Source: Roseateles_B flavus (lineage in GTDB: Bacteria > Pseudomonadota > Gammaproteobacteria > Burkholderiales > Burkholderiaceae_C). From it: 64,000 nt of DNA. Each line of letters begins with the position of its first letter. The first letter of the stretch is position 1. The notes under the pieces are model-generated. The model saw only the letters and a list, made by a program, of their open reading frames with translations. It was not told the DNA's origin and made no database searches. Of the stretch, positions 17,233-28,465 are shown piece after piece. The stretch is from contig NZ_JBDPZC010000008.1 of NCBI RefSeq assembly GCF_039872765.1, forward strand, positions 124,001-188,000, written 5' to 3'. The translations under genes were made by a program, and so were the position numbers.

Positions 17233-17931
17233 TCAGCGCACCACGCCTTCCGCGAACCACTGGCCCCAGACGGCCTCCTGCAGGCGCTCGTCCGTGCGGC
17301 CGGGCAGGCGCGCCAGGGCGGCCTGCAGCGGGGCCTCGTCATTGCCGGCGCGGAAGAGCACGTGGTCGATGGGCCCGGCCTGCATCGCATACCAGGCGCC
17401 CAGCGTGCCCTCGTCGACCAGGGCCTGCAGCGCGGCATCGAGCTGCTGGCGTTCCTCGGGGCGCAGCGCCGCGGCGCCGGACAGCATCACGATGCGGTTC
17501 TCGACGATCTTCTTCAGGTTCAGGCCGGTGGTGTTCAGTGCCTTCTTCACCACGCAGGGCTGGGCGTTGAGCGTCATGTGGCCCAGGGCCACGTACTCGT
17601 CCTCGGTGAAGTAGGCGCGCAGCGCGTCCAGGTCGGGCGCGCGCACCACCACGATGCCGCGCTTGAGCTGGGACGGGTCGCGCATGGGGCCGGCCGCGAA
17701 GAGCTTGCCCGCCGCGAAGAGGCGCTCGAAATTGGCGATGTGGCCCTTCTGCATGGCCATGACCCGCTCCTTGTCCGGCGGGGTGGGCACGCCGCGCTCC
17801 AGGAAGACGAACCAGTCGCGGCCGGGCACGGGCACCGGCGTGGGCGCCTCGTCCGCAAGGGCCGGGGGCAGGGCCATCGCGGCAGTGAAGGCAGTCAGGC
17901 CGGCGGCTTTCAGCGCGGTGCGTCTTTGCAT
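17233..17931 (-). CDS. Exported YciI-like protein
   Basis: A 232-residue protein. The ATG at 17931 is preferred to one 33 bp upstream because AGGAG lies seven bases before it. The N-terminus (MQRRTALKAAGLTAFTAAM) has a paired arginine and a hydrophobic stretch like a Tat or Sec signal, with cleavage near ALA-DE. The mature part carries a YciI/muconolactone-like ferredoxin fold (FVFLERG, a glycine near residue 80, MRDPSQLKRGIVVVRAPDLDALRA) and a second alpha/beta part that may be a degenerate repeat. YciI-like proteins bind or transform small molecules; the role of exported forms is not known. Confidence 0.7.
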   Translation of the reverse strand: MQRRTALKAAGLTAFTAAMALPPALADEAPTPVPVPGRDWFVFLERGVPTPPDKERVMAMQKGHIANFERLFAAGKLFAAGPMRDPSQLKRGIVVVRAPDLDALRAYFTEDEYVALGHMTLNAQPCVVKKALNTTGLNLKKIVENRIVMLSGAAALRPEERQQLDAALQALVDEGTLGAWYAMQAGPIDHVLFRAGNDEAPLQAALARLPGRTDERLQEAVWGQWFAEGVVR

Positions 17932-17974
17932 GGCGAGCTCCTGGAGGCGGGATGGGGGGAGCATAGCCGCGGCT

Positions 17975-19318
<1,344 letters not shown>

Positions 19319-19372
19319 TCGAATTGAGTGAACAGGCGGGTGAGTCGCTCAGGTCAGCCCAGCGGCGCCCGA

Positions 19373-19441
19373 GGATCCGGCTTTGCCGGTCCTACGGGCG
19401 CGCCCCCTTGAGGGGGCCGGCGAAGCCGGTAGGGGGTGGGT
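19373..19441. repeat. Three-hairpin intergenic element, copy 1
   Basis: It starts GGATCCGG and contains three inverted repeats in order: CCGGC-ttt-GCCGG, CCCCC-ttga-GGGGG and CCGGC-gaa-GCCGG, ending in TAGGGGG. It ends 3 bp from the stop codon of the response-regulator gene, between regulator and kinase genes. A second copy lies at 24115-24181. Confidence 0.8.
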
Positions 19442-19444
19442 GGA

Positions 19445-20149
19445 TCACGGGACAAAGAGATAGCCCTGGCCGCGGACCGTCTTGATGCGCTCCGGCGCAT
19501 GCGCATCGTCGCCCAGCTTGCGGCGCAGGCGCGAGACGCGGGCGTCGATGGCGCGGTCCAGGCCGTCGAACTCCAGGCCGCGCAGGCCTTGCATGATGTC
19601 CTCGCGCGAGACGACCTGGCCCGCACGGCGCGCCAGGAAGAGCAGCAGCTCGTACTCGGCCGTGGTCAGCTCCACGGCCTCGCCCTGCACGCGCAGTTCG
19701 CGCGCGGCCGGGCGGATCTGCACGGGGCCGAAGTCCATCTCGTCTCCCGCCTCGGCCGGGCCGGCCTCGCTGGGCGCGGCCGGCGCGTCGCGGCGCAGCA
19801 GGGCCTTGAGCCGCGCCAGCAGCACGCGGGGGGCGACGGGCTTGGTGATGTAGTCGTCGGCCCCGCCTTCCAGGCCCAGGACCTGGTCGATGTCGTCGTC
19901 GCGGGCGGTCAGCATGACGATGCGGCCCTTGAAGTCGCGGCGCACGTCGCGCAGCACATCGAAGCCGTCCTTGCCGGGCAGGTGGCCGTCCAGCAGCACG
20001 ACGTCGTAGGCTTCGGCGCGCAGCCGCGCTTCGCCCTCTGCGCCGTCGCCACAGCAGTCGACGGCATAGCCGGCCTTGCGCAGCGCCTCGGCCACCAGCG
20101 CGGCCAGGCGGTCGTCGTCTTCCACGAGGAGGATGCGTGCGGGGTCCAT
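19445..20149 (-). CDS. OmpR-family response regulator (RstA-like)
   Basis: A 234-residue regulator. The receiver domain has the acidic pocket E10/D11/D12, phosphoacceptor D54 (VVLLDGHLPG), a threonine in MLTARDDD and the lysine of ITKPV. The C-terminal winged helix ends with the usual RTVRGQGYLF. The ATG at 20149 starts directly before ARILLVEDD; a longer open frame upstream has no receiver-like sequence. It should be phosphorylated by the kinase encoded next on the same strand. The 126-bp gap between them holds a repeat element that could alter relative expression of the pair. Confidence 0.94.
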   Translation of the reverse strand: MDPARILLVEDDDRLAALVAEALRKAGYAVDCCGDGAEGEARLRAEAYDVVLLDGHLPGKDGFDVLRDVRRDFKGRIVMLTARDDDIDQVLGLEGGADDYITKPVAPRVLLARLKALLRRDAPAAPSEAGPAEAGDEMDFGPVQIRPAARELRVQGEAVELTTAEYELLLFLARRAGQVVSREDIMQGLRGLEFDGLDRAIDARVSRLRRKLGDDAHAPERIKTVRGQGYLFVP

Positions 20150-20265
20150 GGGGCCGCAGTGTACGGAACAGCGCCCGTCCGCAGGGGTGACGATGGGCAT
20201 GGGCCACCCCGGTCTCCCACAATCCGGGCACTGCCGACCCGGCAGGTCCAGGGAGGATGAAGGGT

Positions 20266-20784
20266 ATGAAGCAAAAGCTTCAAGGGCTGGTCTGGCTGGG
20301 GCTGGCGCTGGCAGGTGCCGCACAAGCCGATCCATGCCGCTCGCAGCTGCCCCGCTCGCTGCAGGCCAGCGTGGCTGCGCAGGCGCCGCAGTACCGTTTG
20401 CCGTCTGCCGGGGACTATCCCGATGCAAAGGATGCCTGCCCCGGGGTGCTCAGGGGCCGATGGGGCGGGAAGACCGCCGTGGCCGTGGTCCTCCCAAGCC
20501 GCGACGGGGCCGCCATGGAGCTGGTGCTGGCGCAGCCGCATGCGTCCTCCTGGCAGCTGGAGGTGCTGCTGCGGCCGTCCCGCGGGGACCGCCTGCCCGT
20601 GCTGAGCACGGCACCCGCAGGACGCTATCTGCGCACGCCAGCCCTGGGTGAGGGAATGGAGCCCGGCGAGCAGAGTCCCCTGGCCTGTGCGGCCGACGGC
20701 CTGCGCCTGGAAAGTCCGGAATCAGCCGCCGCCGTGTTCTGCCCCACGTCCGCCGGATGGCGGCATGTCTGGGTGAGCGACTGA
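20266..20784 (+). CDS. Small exported hypothetical protein
   Basis: A 172-residue protein of unknown family. The ATG at 20266 is favoured over the one at 20257 because GGGAGG is only zero bases from the latter. A signal peptide is clear (KLQGLVWLGLALAGAAQA, cleavage before DPCRS). The mature protein has four cysteines, at about 26, 58, 143 and 161, suggesting two disulfides in the periplasm. It is divergent from the OmpR-type regulator with 116 bp between them and convergent with the DctD-like gene. Confidence 0.7.
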   Translation: MKQKLQGLVWLGLALAGAAQADPCRSQLPRSLQASVAAQAPQYRLPSAGDYPDAKDACPGVLRGRWGGKTAVAVVLPSRDGAAMELVLAQPHASSWQLEVLLRPSRGDRLPVLSTAPAGRYLRTPALGEGMEPGEQSPLACAADGLRLESPESAAAVFCPTSAGWRHVWVSD

Positions 20785-20800
20785 AGCGTCGGGGCCGCCC

Positions 20801-22174
<1,374 letters not shown>

Positions 22175-22184
22175 GAGGGCATTG

Positions 22185-24032
22185 TCAGGCCTGGGCGGCG
22201 GCCTGCGGGGTGTCGTCGGCGGGCAGGTGCAGGATGAACTCCGCGCCGCCCTGCGGGTGGTTGCGCGCCTCCAGCTCGCCGCCGCCCTCGCGGGCGATGT
22301 CGCGGGAGATGGCCAGCCCGAGGCCCAGCCCCACGCCCTGCTCCTTGGTGGTGAAGAAGGGCTCGAACAGGCGGCGCAGGGCCTCGTCGCCGAGGCCAGG
22401 ACCGCTGTCCCGCACCAGCAGCAAGACCTGACCCCCGCCCTGCATCGCCTGCACCTGGATCACGCGGTCCTCCTGGCCCTGCACGGCGTCCAGGGCATTG
22501 CCGATGAGGTTCAGCAGCACCTGCTCCAGGCGGTTGGGATCGAAGAAGGCGAAGGCCTGGCCAGGCTCCAGCTCGCGCTCCAGGCTGACCTGCTGCTGGC
22601 GGATGCGCTGGTCGTGCAGGAACAGGGCGTTGCCCAGGGCCTGGCCCACGTCACAGCGCTGCGGGCGCGCCTGGCTCTTGCGGGCGAAGCCCTTGAGCGG
22701 CTGGATGATCTGGCCCATCTGGTCGGCCAGGCGCGTGAGGATCTCGAGATTGCCCTGCACCGAGCGCAGGTCCTCGCGGCGCATGAACTCCAGCGCATTC
22801 CCCGCCAGGGTGCGGATGGCACCCAGCGGCTGGGCCAGCTCGTGCGTGATGCCCGTGGCCAGTTGCCCCAGCGCGGCCATCTTGCCGGCGTGCACCAGCT
22901 CGTCCTGCGCGCGGCGCAGGGTGGCCTCGGCCTGCTGGCGCTCGGTCACCTCCTGGGCGAGCTGGGCATTGGCCTCGGACAGGGCCTGCGTGCGCCGCGC
23001 CACCTGATCCTCCAGCTCGGCATGGGCTTCCAGCTTCTGGCGCAGGATGCGGCGGCGCTGCAGCAGGATCAGGGCGCTCAGCAGCACCACGCCCAGGCCC
23101 AGGCTCGCCAGCAGGCCATGGGTGCTGGCCTGCTGGCGCACGGGGCGCAGGTCGCTGAACATCATCAGCCGCCAGTCCATGCCGTTGAGCGTGCGGCCCA
23201 TCACCAGCATGGCGCGGCTGGCCAGCCGCGGTGCGGAAGCGGCCGCGCCCAGGCCGTTGGGCAGCACCCCCTCGATCACCTGGCTGTCCTCGTCCACCCG
23301 CAGGTCCACCTGCAGCGGGAAGCGCGGCAGGGGCTGGGCGGCGTAGAGGCGAGAGAGCTGCAGGTCCACGCGCTGGTCCACGCTCAGCTCGGCCAGGCTG
23401 GTGTAGCGCCAGGCGGGCTCGGAGGAGAGGATGACCACCTGGTTGGAATCCGCCAGCAGGGCCGGCGAGCCCAGGGTGGCCCAGGCCTCGTTGATGGGGT
23501 CCAGCTTGATCTTGATGGCCGCCACGCCCACCACGCGGGCGCCGTCGTGAATCGGGTGCGAGACGTAGTAGCCCGGGCGCCCGTCCCGCGTGCCGATGGC
23601 GAAGTGGCGCCCCACGCGGCCGGCCAGGGCCTCGAGGAAATAGGGGCGGAAGGAGAGGTCCTCGCCCCGCAGGCCCGGCTCGCTGGAGGCCAGCACCTGG
23701 CCCTGCTGGTTCTGGACGAAGAGCTCCAGGCTGCCCAGGTGGGCGTTGAGACGGCGCAGGTACAGGGCGGCCGCCTCGATGCGTGCGGGCGACTGCGGCT
23801 CGCGCAGCAGGGCCAGCACTTCCGGGCTCAGCTGCAGCGTGGCGGGGATGGACTCCTGGCGCTTGATCACCCCCTCCGCCGCGGCGGCGAAGAGTTCCAG
23901 CTGGTGGTTGGACTCGCGCCGCAGCACTTCCGTGCCCTGACGCAGGCTGGCGGTGTAGGCCAGCCAGCCCGCGCCGCCGACCAGCAGCGCCGCGGCCAGG
24001 GAGCCAAGCAGGATGCGCAGACCTCTTTTCAA
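22185..24032 (-). CDS. DctB-like sensor histidine kinase
   Basis: A 615-residue kinase if started at the TTG at 24032, just before KRGLRILLGSL; no ATG is available in frame before the first membrane helix. It has helices at about 5-25 and 297-320 flanking a large periplasmic dCache-type sensor (with FRPYFLEALAG and YYVSHPI, hallmark DctB-like segments), a coiled coil, HisKA with the histidine in GITHELAQPLGAIR, and an HATPase domain with DSGPGLGDEAL and GLGLGLAIS. DctB-type kinases sense C4-dicarboxylates, while close relatives (AauS) sense acidic amino acids; the linked glt genes favour the latter. A 14-bp dispersed motif lies inside the coding region. Confidence 0.88.
   Translation of the reverse strand: MKRGLRILLGSLAAALLVGGAGWLAYTASLRQGTEVLRRESNHQLELFAAAAEGVIKRQESIPATLQLSPEVLALLREPQSPARIEAAALYLRRLNAHLGSLELFVQNQQGQVLASSEPGLRGEDLSFRPYFLEALAGRVGRHFAIGTRDGRPGYYVSHPIHDGARVVGVAAIKIKLDPINEAWATLGSPALLADSNQVVILSSEPAWRYTSLAELSVDQRVDLQLSRLYAAQPLPRFPLQVDLRVDEDSQVIEGVLPNGLGAAASAPRLASRAMLVMGRTLNGMDWRLMMFSDLRPVRQQASTHGLLASLGLGVVLLSALILLQRRRILRQKLEAHAELEDQVARRTQALSEANAQLAQEVTERQQAEATLRRAQDELVHAGKMAALGQLATGITHELAQPLGAIRTLAGNALEFMRREDLRSVQGNLEILTRLADQMGQIIQPLKGFARKSQARPQRCDVGQALGNALFLHDQRIRQQQVSLERELEPGQAFAFFDPNRLEQVLLNLIGNALDAVQGQEDRVIQVQAMQGGGQVLLLVRDSGPGLGDEALRRLFEPFFTTKEQGVGLGLGLAISRDIAREGGGELEARNHPQGGAEFILHLPADDTPQAAAQA
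22421..22434 (-). repeat. Dispersed 14-mer GGGTCAGGTCTTGC
   Basis: Exact copy, minus orientation, inside the DctB-like kinase gene. Confidence 0.85.
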
Positions 24033-24114
24033 GCGAACACCAGCATGCTCAATACCCTGGCTTGGACGGGGCGGAGCCACCGAAGGTGGCCAGCCCCTCA
24101 GGCACGGCATGCGC

Positions 24115-24181
24115 GGATCCGGCTTTGCCGGGCCGTTGCATGCGCCCCCTTGGGGGGCTCGCGCAGCGAGTAGGGGGGGGG
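24115..24181. repeat. Three-hairpin intergenic element, copy 2
   Basis: Same order as copy 1: GGATCCGG start, CCGGC-ttt-GCCGG, CCCCC-ttg-GGGGG, then CTCGC-gca-GCGAG and TAGGGGG. The third hairpin differs from copy 1 on both arms yet stays perfectly paired. It abuts the stop codon of gltL. Confidence 0.8.
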
Positions 24182-24916
<735 letters not shown>

Positions 24917-24925
24917 GGGTCGACC

Positions 24926-25588
24926 TCAGCGGATGATTTGGATGCGACGCTGCAGCCGGCGCACGAGCATGGAGAGGCTGAAGCAGATCACGAAGTAGAG
25001 GCCCGCGGCCAGCAGATAGGTCTCCACCGGGCGGTTGAAGTTGCGGCCGGCCACCTCGAAGCCCTTGAGCAGGTCATAGGCGCCGATGGCGTAGACCAGC
25101 GAGGTGTCCTGGAACAGGATGATGGTCTGCGTCAGCAGCACCGGCAGCATGTTGCGGAAGGCCTGGGGCAGCACCACCAGGGCCATGGCCTGGCGGTAGT
25201 TCATGCCCAGGGCGAAGGCCGCATAGGTCTGGCCCTTGGGCACGCTCTGCACGCCGGCACGCATGATCTCGGCGTAGTAGGCCGCCTCGAAGAGCGTGAA
25301 GGTGATGAAGGCCGAGAGCTCCGCGCTGATGGGCCCCGTGAGCAGGGGCACCAGCAGGAAGAACCACAGGATCACCATCACCAGCGGGATGGAGCGCAGC
25401 AGGTTCACGTAGGCCGCGGCCGGCTTGCTCAGCAAGGGGTTGCTGGACAGCCGCATCAGTGCCAGCACCGTGCCCAGCAGGATGCCGCCCACCATGGCCA
25501 CCAGGGTCAGCTGGATGGAAAAGATGAAGCCCTTGGCGATGAAGGCGCGCAGGAACTCGCCTGTCAGGAAGGAGAAGTCGAGATTCAT
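24926..25588 (-). CDS. gltK: Glutamate/aspartate ABC transporter permease
   Basis: A 220-residue permease with five hydrophobic segments and the polar amino acid permease EAA-type loop (EIMRAGVQSVPKGQ-x-YAAFALG). It pairs with GltJ to form the membrane channel of the importer. Its start overlaps the gltJ stop by 4 bp (ATGA), so the two subunits are translationally coupled. Confidence 0.95.
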   Translation of the reverse strand: MNLDFSFLTGEFLRAFIAKGFIFSIQLTLVAMVGGILLGTVLALMRLSSNPLLSKPAAAYVNLLRSIPLVMVILWFFLLVPLLTGPISAELSAFITFTLFEAAYYAEIMRAGVQSVPKGQTYAAFALGMNYRQAMALVVLPQAFRNMLPVLLTQTIILFQDTSLVYAIGAYDLLKGFEVAGRNFNRPVETYLLAAGLYFVICFSLSMLVRRLQRRIQIIR

Positions 25589-26331
25589 TTGTGACCCGCT
25601 CCGGCAAGACCTGGCACCCGCACCCAGCGTTCGAGCAGGGCGGAGAGCAGGTAGACCGCAAAGGCGGACAGGAAGTACAGCAGCGTCACCATGGCGTAGA
25701 CCTCGGTGGGGCGGGAGGTTTCCTCACCCACCTGGCGCGCGAACTGCGTCAGCTCCAGCACCGACAGCGCGAAGGCCACCGAGCTGTTCTTGACGATGCT
25801 CATGGCCTCGCTGGTCAGCGGCGGCACGATGATGCGGAAGGCCACCGGCAGCAGGATGTGGCGGTAGGTCTGGGGCAGGGTCAGGCCCAGGGCCAGGCCG
25901 GCCGCCTTCTGGCCGCGCGGCAGGCTCTGGATGCCGGCCCGCACCTGCTCGGAGATCCGTGCCGAGGTGAAGAAGCCCAGGCCGATGGCCGCGATCAGGA
26001 AGCTGGGCAGGCTCTTCATCGGCGCAATGAACTCCGGCGCCACGAAGAACCACAGGAACAGCTGCACGATCAGCGGGATGTTGCGGAACAGCTCGGTCCA
26101 GGCCTCGCCCAGGAAGGCGAGCTTGCGGTTCGGGCCGGTGCGCAACACCCCCATCAGCGAGCCCAGCACCAGGGCGATGACGAGACCGATGGCCGAGACG
26201 GCCAGGGTCCAGCCCCAGGCCGAGAGCAGCCAGTCCAGATAGGTCTGTGTGCCGGGCTGGCCGAAGCAGCCCTGGACGACCGTCCCTTCGACGGTGTCCT
26301 TGCACCAGAGTTCCTGCCATTCGAATGTCAT
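25585..26331 (-). CDS. gltJ: Glutamate/aspartate ABC transporter permease
   Basis: A 248-residue permease with a longer N-terminal extracytoplasmic part than GltK (CKDTVEGT, YLDWLLSAWGW), as is usual for GltJ, and the EAA loop (RISEQVRAGIQSLPRGQ). It forms a heterodimer with GltK. It lies 75 bp after gltI; that gap carries one copy of the dispersed 14-mer. Confidence 0.95.
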   Translation of the reverse strand: MTFEWQELWCKDTVEGTVVQGCFGQPGTQTYLDWLLSAWGWTLAVSAIGLVIALVLGSLMGVLRTGPNRKLAFLGEAWTELFRNIPLIVQLFLWFFVAPEFIAPMKSLPSFLIAAIGLGFFTSARISEQVRAGIQSLPRGQKAAGLALGLTLPQTYRHILLPVAFRIIVPPLTSEAMSIVKNSSVAFALSVLELTQFARQVGEETSRPTEVYAMVTLLYFLSAFAVYLLSALLERWVRVPGLAGAGHK

Positions 26332-26348
26332 GGGGATCCTTTCCTGTG

Positions 26349-26362
26349 GGGTCAGGTCTTGC
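26349..26362 (+). repeat. Dispersed 14-mer GGGTCAGGTCTTGC
   Basis: Exact copy, plus orientation, in the gltI-gltJ intergenic gap. Confidence 0.85.
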
Positions 26363-26406
26363 CTGCTCCCGTGCCGTGGCTACCGGTGGGGCCGCGGTCG
26401 TGGGCC

Positions 26407-27321
26407 TTACTTCTTGGCGTAGGCTTCCATGGGCTTGTCGTTCGGTGCGGCGAGCGCGGCCTTCAGGTTCTCGCTCATCGCAAGGCCCACGCGGCTGTTG
26501 GTCGGGGGGATGGGCTGCATCAGCCACTTGTCGTAGAGCTTGGCCATCTCGCCGGATTTCATCATCGCGACCAGGGTGTCGTCCACGGTCTTCTTGAAGG
26601 CGGGATCGTCCTTGCGGAACATGATGGCGATGGGCTCGACCGACAGCACCTCGCCCACGATCTTGAAGTCCGCCGGGTTCTTGGCCTTGGCGATCAGGCC
26701 GGCCAGCAGGGAGCCGTCCATCACGAAGGCGTCGGCGCGGCCGGATTCCAGCAGCAGGAAGCTGTCGGCGTGGTCCTTGCCGAAGACCTCCTTGAACTCC
26801 ACGCCAGTGGCGCGCTCGTGCTTGCGAAGGGTCTGGACCGAGGTCGTGCCGGTGGTGGTGGCCACGGTCTTGCCGGCCAGCTGGCCGATGTTGGCGATGC
26901 CCGAGTTCGCCTTGACGGCGATGCGCACCTCTTCCACGAAGGTGGTCACGGCGAAGGCCACGTCCTTCTGGCGGGTCAGGTTGTTGGTGGTGGAGCCGCA
27001 TTCCAGGTCCACCGCACCGTTCTGCACCAGGGGGATGCGGTTCTGCGAGGTCACCGGCTGGTACTTGATCTCCAGCTTGGCCAGGCCCAGCTGCTTCTGC
27101 ACGGCGGCGGCCACCTTCTGGCAGATCTCCACGTGGTAGCCCACGTACTTGCCGTCGCCCAGGGTGTAGGAGAGCGCGCCGCTGGACTCGCGCACGCCCA
27201 GGGTCAGCGTGGCGCTGTCCTTGATCTTCTTGAGCGTGTCCTCGGCGCGGGCGGGCGCGGCGCTCAGGGCGGCCAGGCCCAGCAGCGTGGCCAGGGCGGA
27301 GGTGCGGAGGGACGTCTTCAT
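26407..27321 (-). CDS. gltI: Glutamate/aspartate periplasmic binding protein
   Basis: A 304-residue protein with a Sec signal (cleavage after APARA) and the SBP_bac_3 fold. Segments typical of GltI are clear: TLGVRESSGALSY, PVTSQNRIPLVQNG, VDLECGSTTNN, TTTGTTSVQ and MFRKDDPAF. The two cysteines match the conserved disulfide of the family. It captures glutamate and aspartate in the periplasm for GltJKL. The downstream position of a second, related binding-protein gene in the same operon (35 bp upstream in transcription order) is notable. Confidence 0.95.
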   Translation of the reverse strand: MKTSLRTSALATLLGLAALSAAPARAEDTLKKIKDSATLTLGVRESSGALSYTLGDGKYVGYHVEICQKVAAAVQKQLGLAKLEIKYQPVTSQNRIPLVQNGAVDLECGSTTNNLTRQKDVAFAVTTFVEEVRIAVKANSGIANIGQLAGKTVATTTGTTSVQTLRKHERATGVEFKEVFGKDHADSFLLLESGRADAFVMDGSLLAGLIAKAKNPADFKIVGEVLSVEPIAIMFRKDDPAFKKTVDDTLVAMMKSGEMAKLYDKWLMQPIPPTNSRVGLAMSENLKAALAAPNDKPMEAYAKK

Positions 27322-27356
27322 GCGGATACCTGTCTCTTGATTTGTTGGAGGGGGAT

Positions 27357-28292
27357 TCATTGCAGGGCGCGGTCCGAGGGCTGGCGGTAGAGCTGCAGCA
27401 GGGCCTCGGTGGGCGGCCAGTTGAGGTTCAGTCCCTTGGGCGGGATGGGACGCTGGAACCAGCGCTGGTAGATCTTCAGCGCCTCGCCGCTCTGCATGAG
27501 GCGGCTCAGCTCGCGGTCGACCAGCGTCTTGAAACCGGGATCCTCGCGGCGCAGCATGCAGCCATAGACCTCCGAGCTCATGGGCGCGCCGGTGAGGCGC
27601 CAGTCCTCGGGCTGGCTGGCCTTGGCGCGCTCGCCCAGCAGCAGGGCGTCGTCCAGCATGAGCGCGTCGACCTTGCCCGTCTCCAGGGACTGGAAGGCCT
27701 CGCCGTGGTCGCGGGCCGAGAGCAGCTGGATGCGCCCGCCGTGGGTCTCGTTCCAGGCGCGCAGCAGGCGCTCCGACGTGGTGCCGGCGGTGACCACGGC
27801 ACGGCGGCCGGCGAGGTCGGCGAATTCCTGCAGCGGCGAGTCCCGGCGCACCAGCATGCGGGTGCTGACGATGAAGATGGAGACCGAGAAGGCGACCTGC
27901 TTCTGCCGCGCCAGGGTGTTGGAGGTAGAGCCGCACTCCAGGTCCACGGTGCCGTTCTGCACCAGCGACATGCGGTTCTGCGAGGTGACCGGCACCAGCC
28001 GCTGGGTGAGGGCCGGCAGCTTGAGCTCCTGGCGGATGCCCTCGACCACCTTGAGCATCAGGTCCTGCGAGTAGCCCACCACCTGGCGGCGCTGGTCGTA
28101 GTAGGAGAAGGGCACCGAGGATTCGCGGTGGCCCAGGTTGATGGTGCCGGTGGCGGCAATGCGCTTGAGGGTCTCGCTCTGGGCCAGCAGCGGGCTCGCG
28201 TCCTTGCCCGCCACGGGCTCGGCCGCCACGGCGCCGCCGGCCAGCAGGGGCAGGCTCAGCAGCAGGGCGGGGGCGAGGAGGCGGCGCAGCAT
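27357..28292 (-). CDS. Second GltI-like periplasmic binding protein
   Basis: A 311-residue paralog of the adjacent GltI. It has a signal peptide (LLAPALLLSLPLLAGG, cleavage near AVA-AE) and shares the core segments NLGHRESSVPFSY, PVTSQNRMSLVQNG, VDLECGSTSN, TAGTTSE and MLRREDPGF. Identity to GltI looks moderate, so ligand preference may differ (for example glutamine, aspartate or an analogue). As the first gene of the block it may feed the same GltJKL channel or act as a signalling protein for the DctB-like kinase. A -24/-12 promoter ends immediately upstream of its ATG. Confidence 0.9.
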   Translation of the reverse strand: MLRRLLAPALLLSLPLLAGGAVAAEPVAGKDASPLLAQSETLKRIAATGTINLGHRESSVPFSYYDQRRQVVGYSQDLMLKVVEGIRQELKLPALTQRLVPVTSQNRMSLVQNGTVDLECGSTSNTLARQKQVAFSVSIFIVSTRMLVRRDSPLQEFADLAGRRAVVTAGTTSERLLRAWNETHGGRIQLLSARDHGEAFQSLETGKVDALMLDDALLLGERAKASQPEDWRLTGAPMSSEVYGCMLRREDPGFKTLVDRELSRLMQSGEALKIYQRWFQRPIPPKGLNLNWPPTEALLQLYRQPSDRALQ

Positions 28293-28303
28293 GCCCTGCT
28301 TCT

Positions 28304-28319
28304 TGCAGGGGGCGTGCCA
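28304..28319 (-). promoter_or_regulatory. Sigma-54 (-24/-12) promoter of the glutamate uptake operon
   Basis: Read on the minus strand: TGGCACG, four bases, CTGCA. This matches the sigma-54 consensus (TGGCACG-N4-TTGCA) at all but one base, including the invariant GG and GC with correct spacing. Projected transcription start is about 28293, one base before the ATG, which implies a nearly leaderless message. The operon encodes its own sigma-54 activator. Confidence 0.72.
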
Positions 28320-28408
28320 GCTGGGGTTATCCCTGGGTTTTCAGGGTGGGGAGGTGGGCAAGTGCTTGATTTGACTGGGGAGAGGGGGCCTCGATTGACA
28401 GGCGGGGG

Positions 28409-28451
28409 ACGGAATTCCGTTCCTGAGGGGTGGGGTGGGACGGAAATCCGT
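28409..28451. promoter_or_regulatory. Two enhancer-like dyads for the sigma-54 activator
   Basis: ACGGAATTCCGT (28409-28420, perfect palindrome) and ACGGAAATCCGT (28440-28451, one central mismatch) have centres 31 bp apart, close to three helical turns. They lie about 120 and 150 bp upstream of the projected start, a normal distance for upstream activator sites. Binding by the DctD-like protein is inferred. Confidence 0.65.
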
Positions 28452-28465
28452 GCGAGGGCCGGCGC

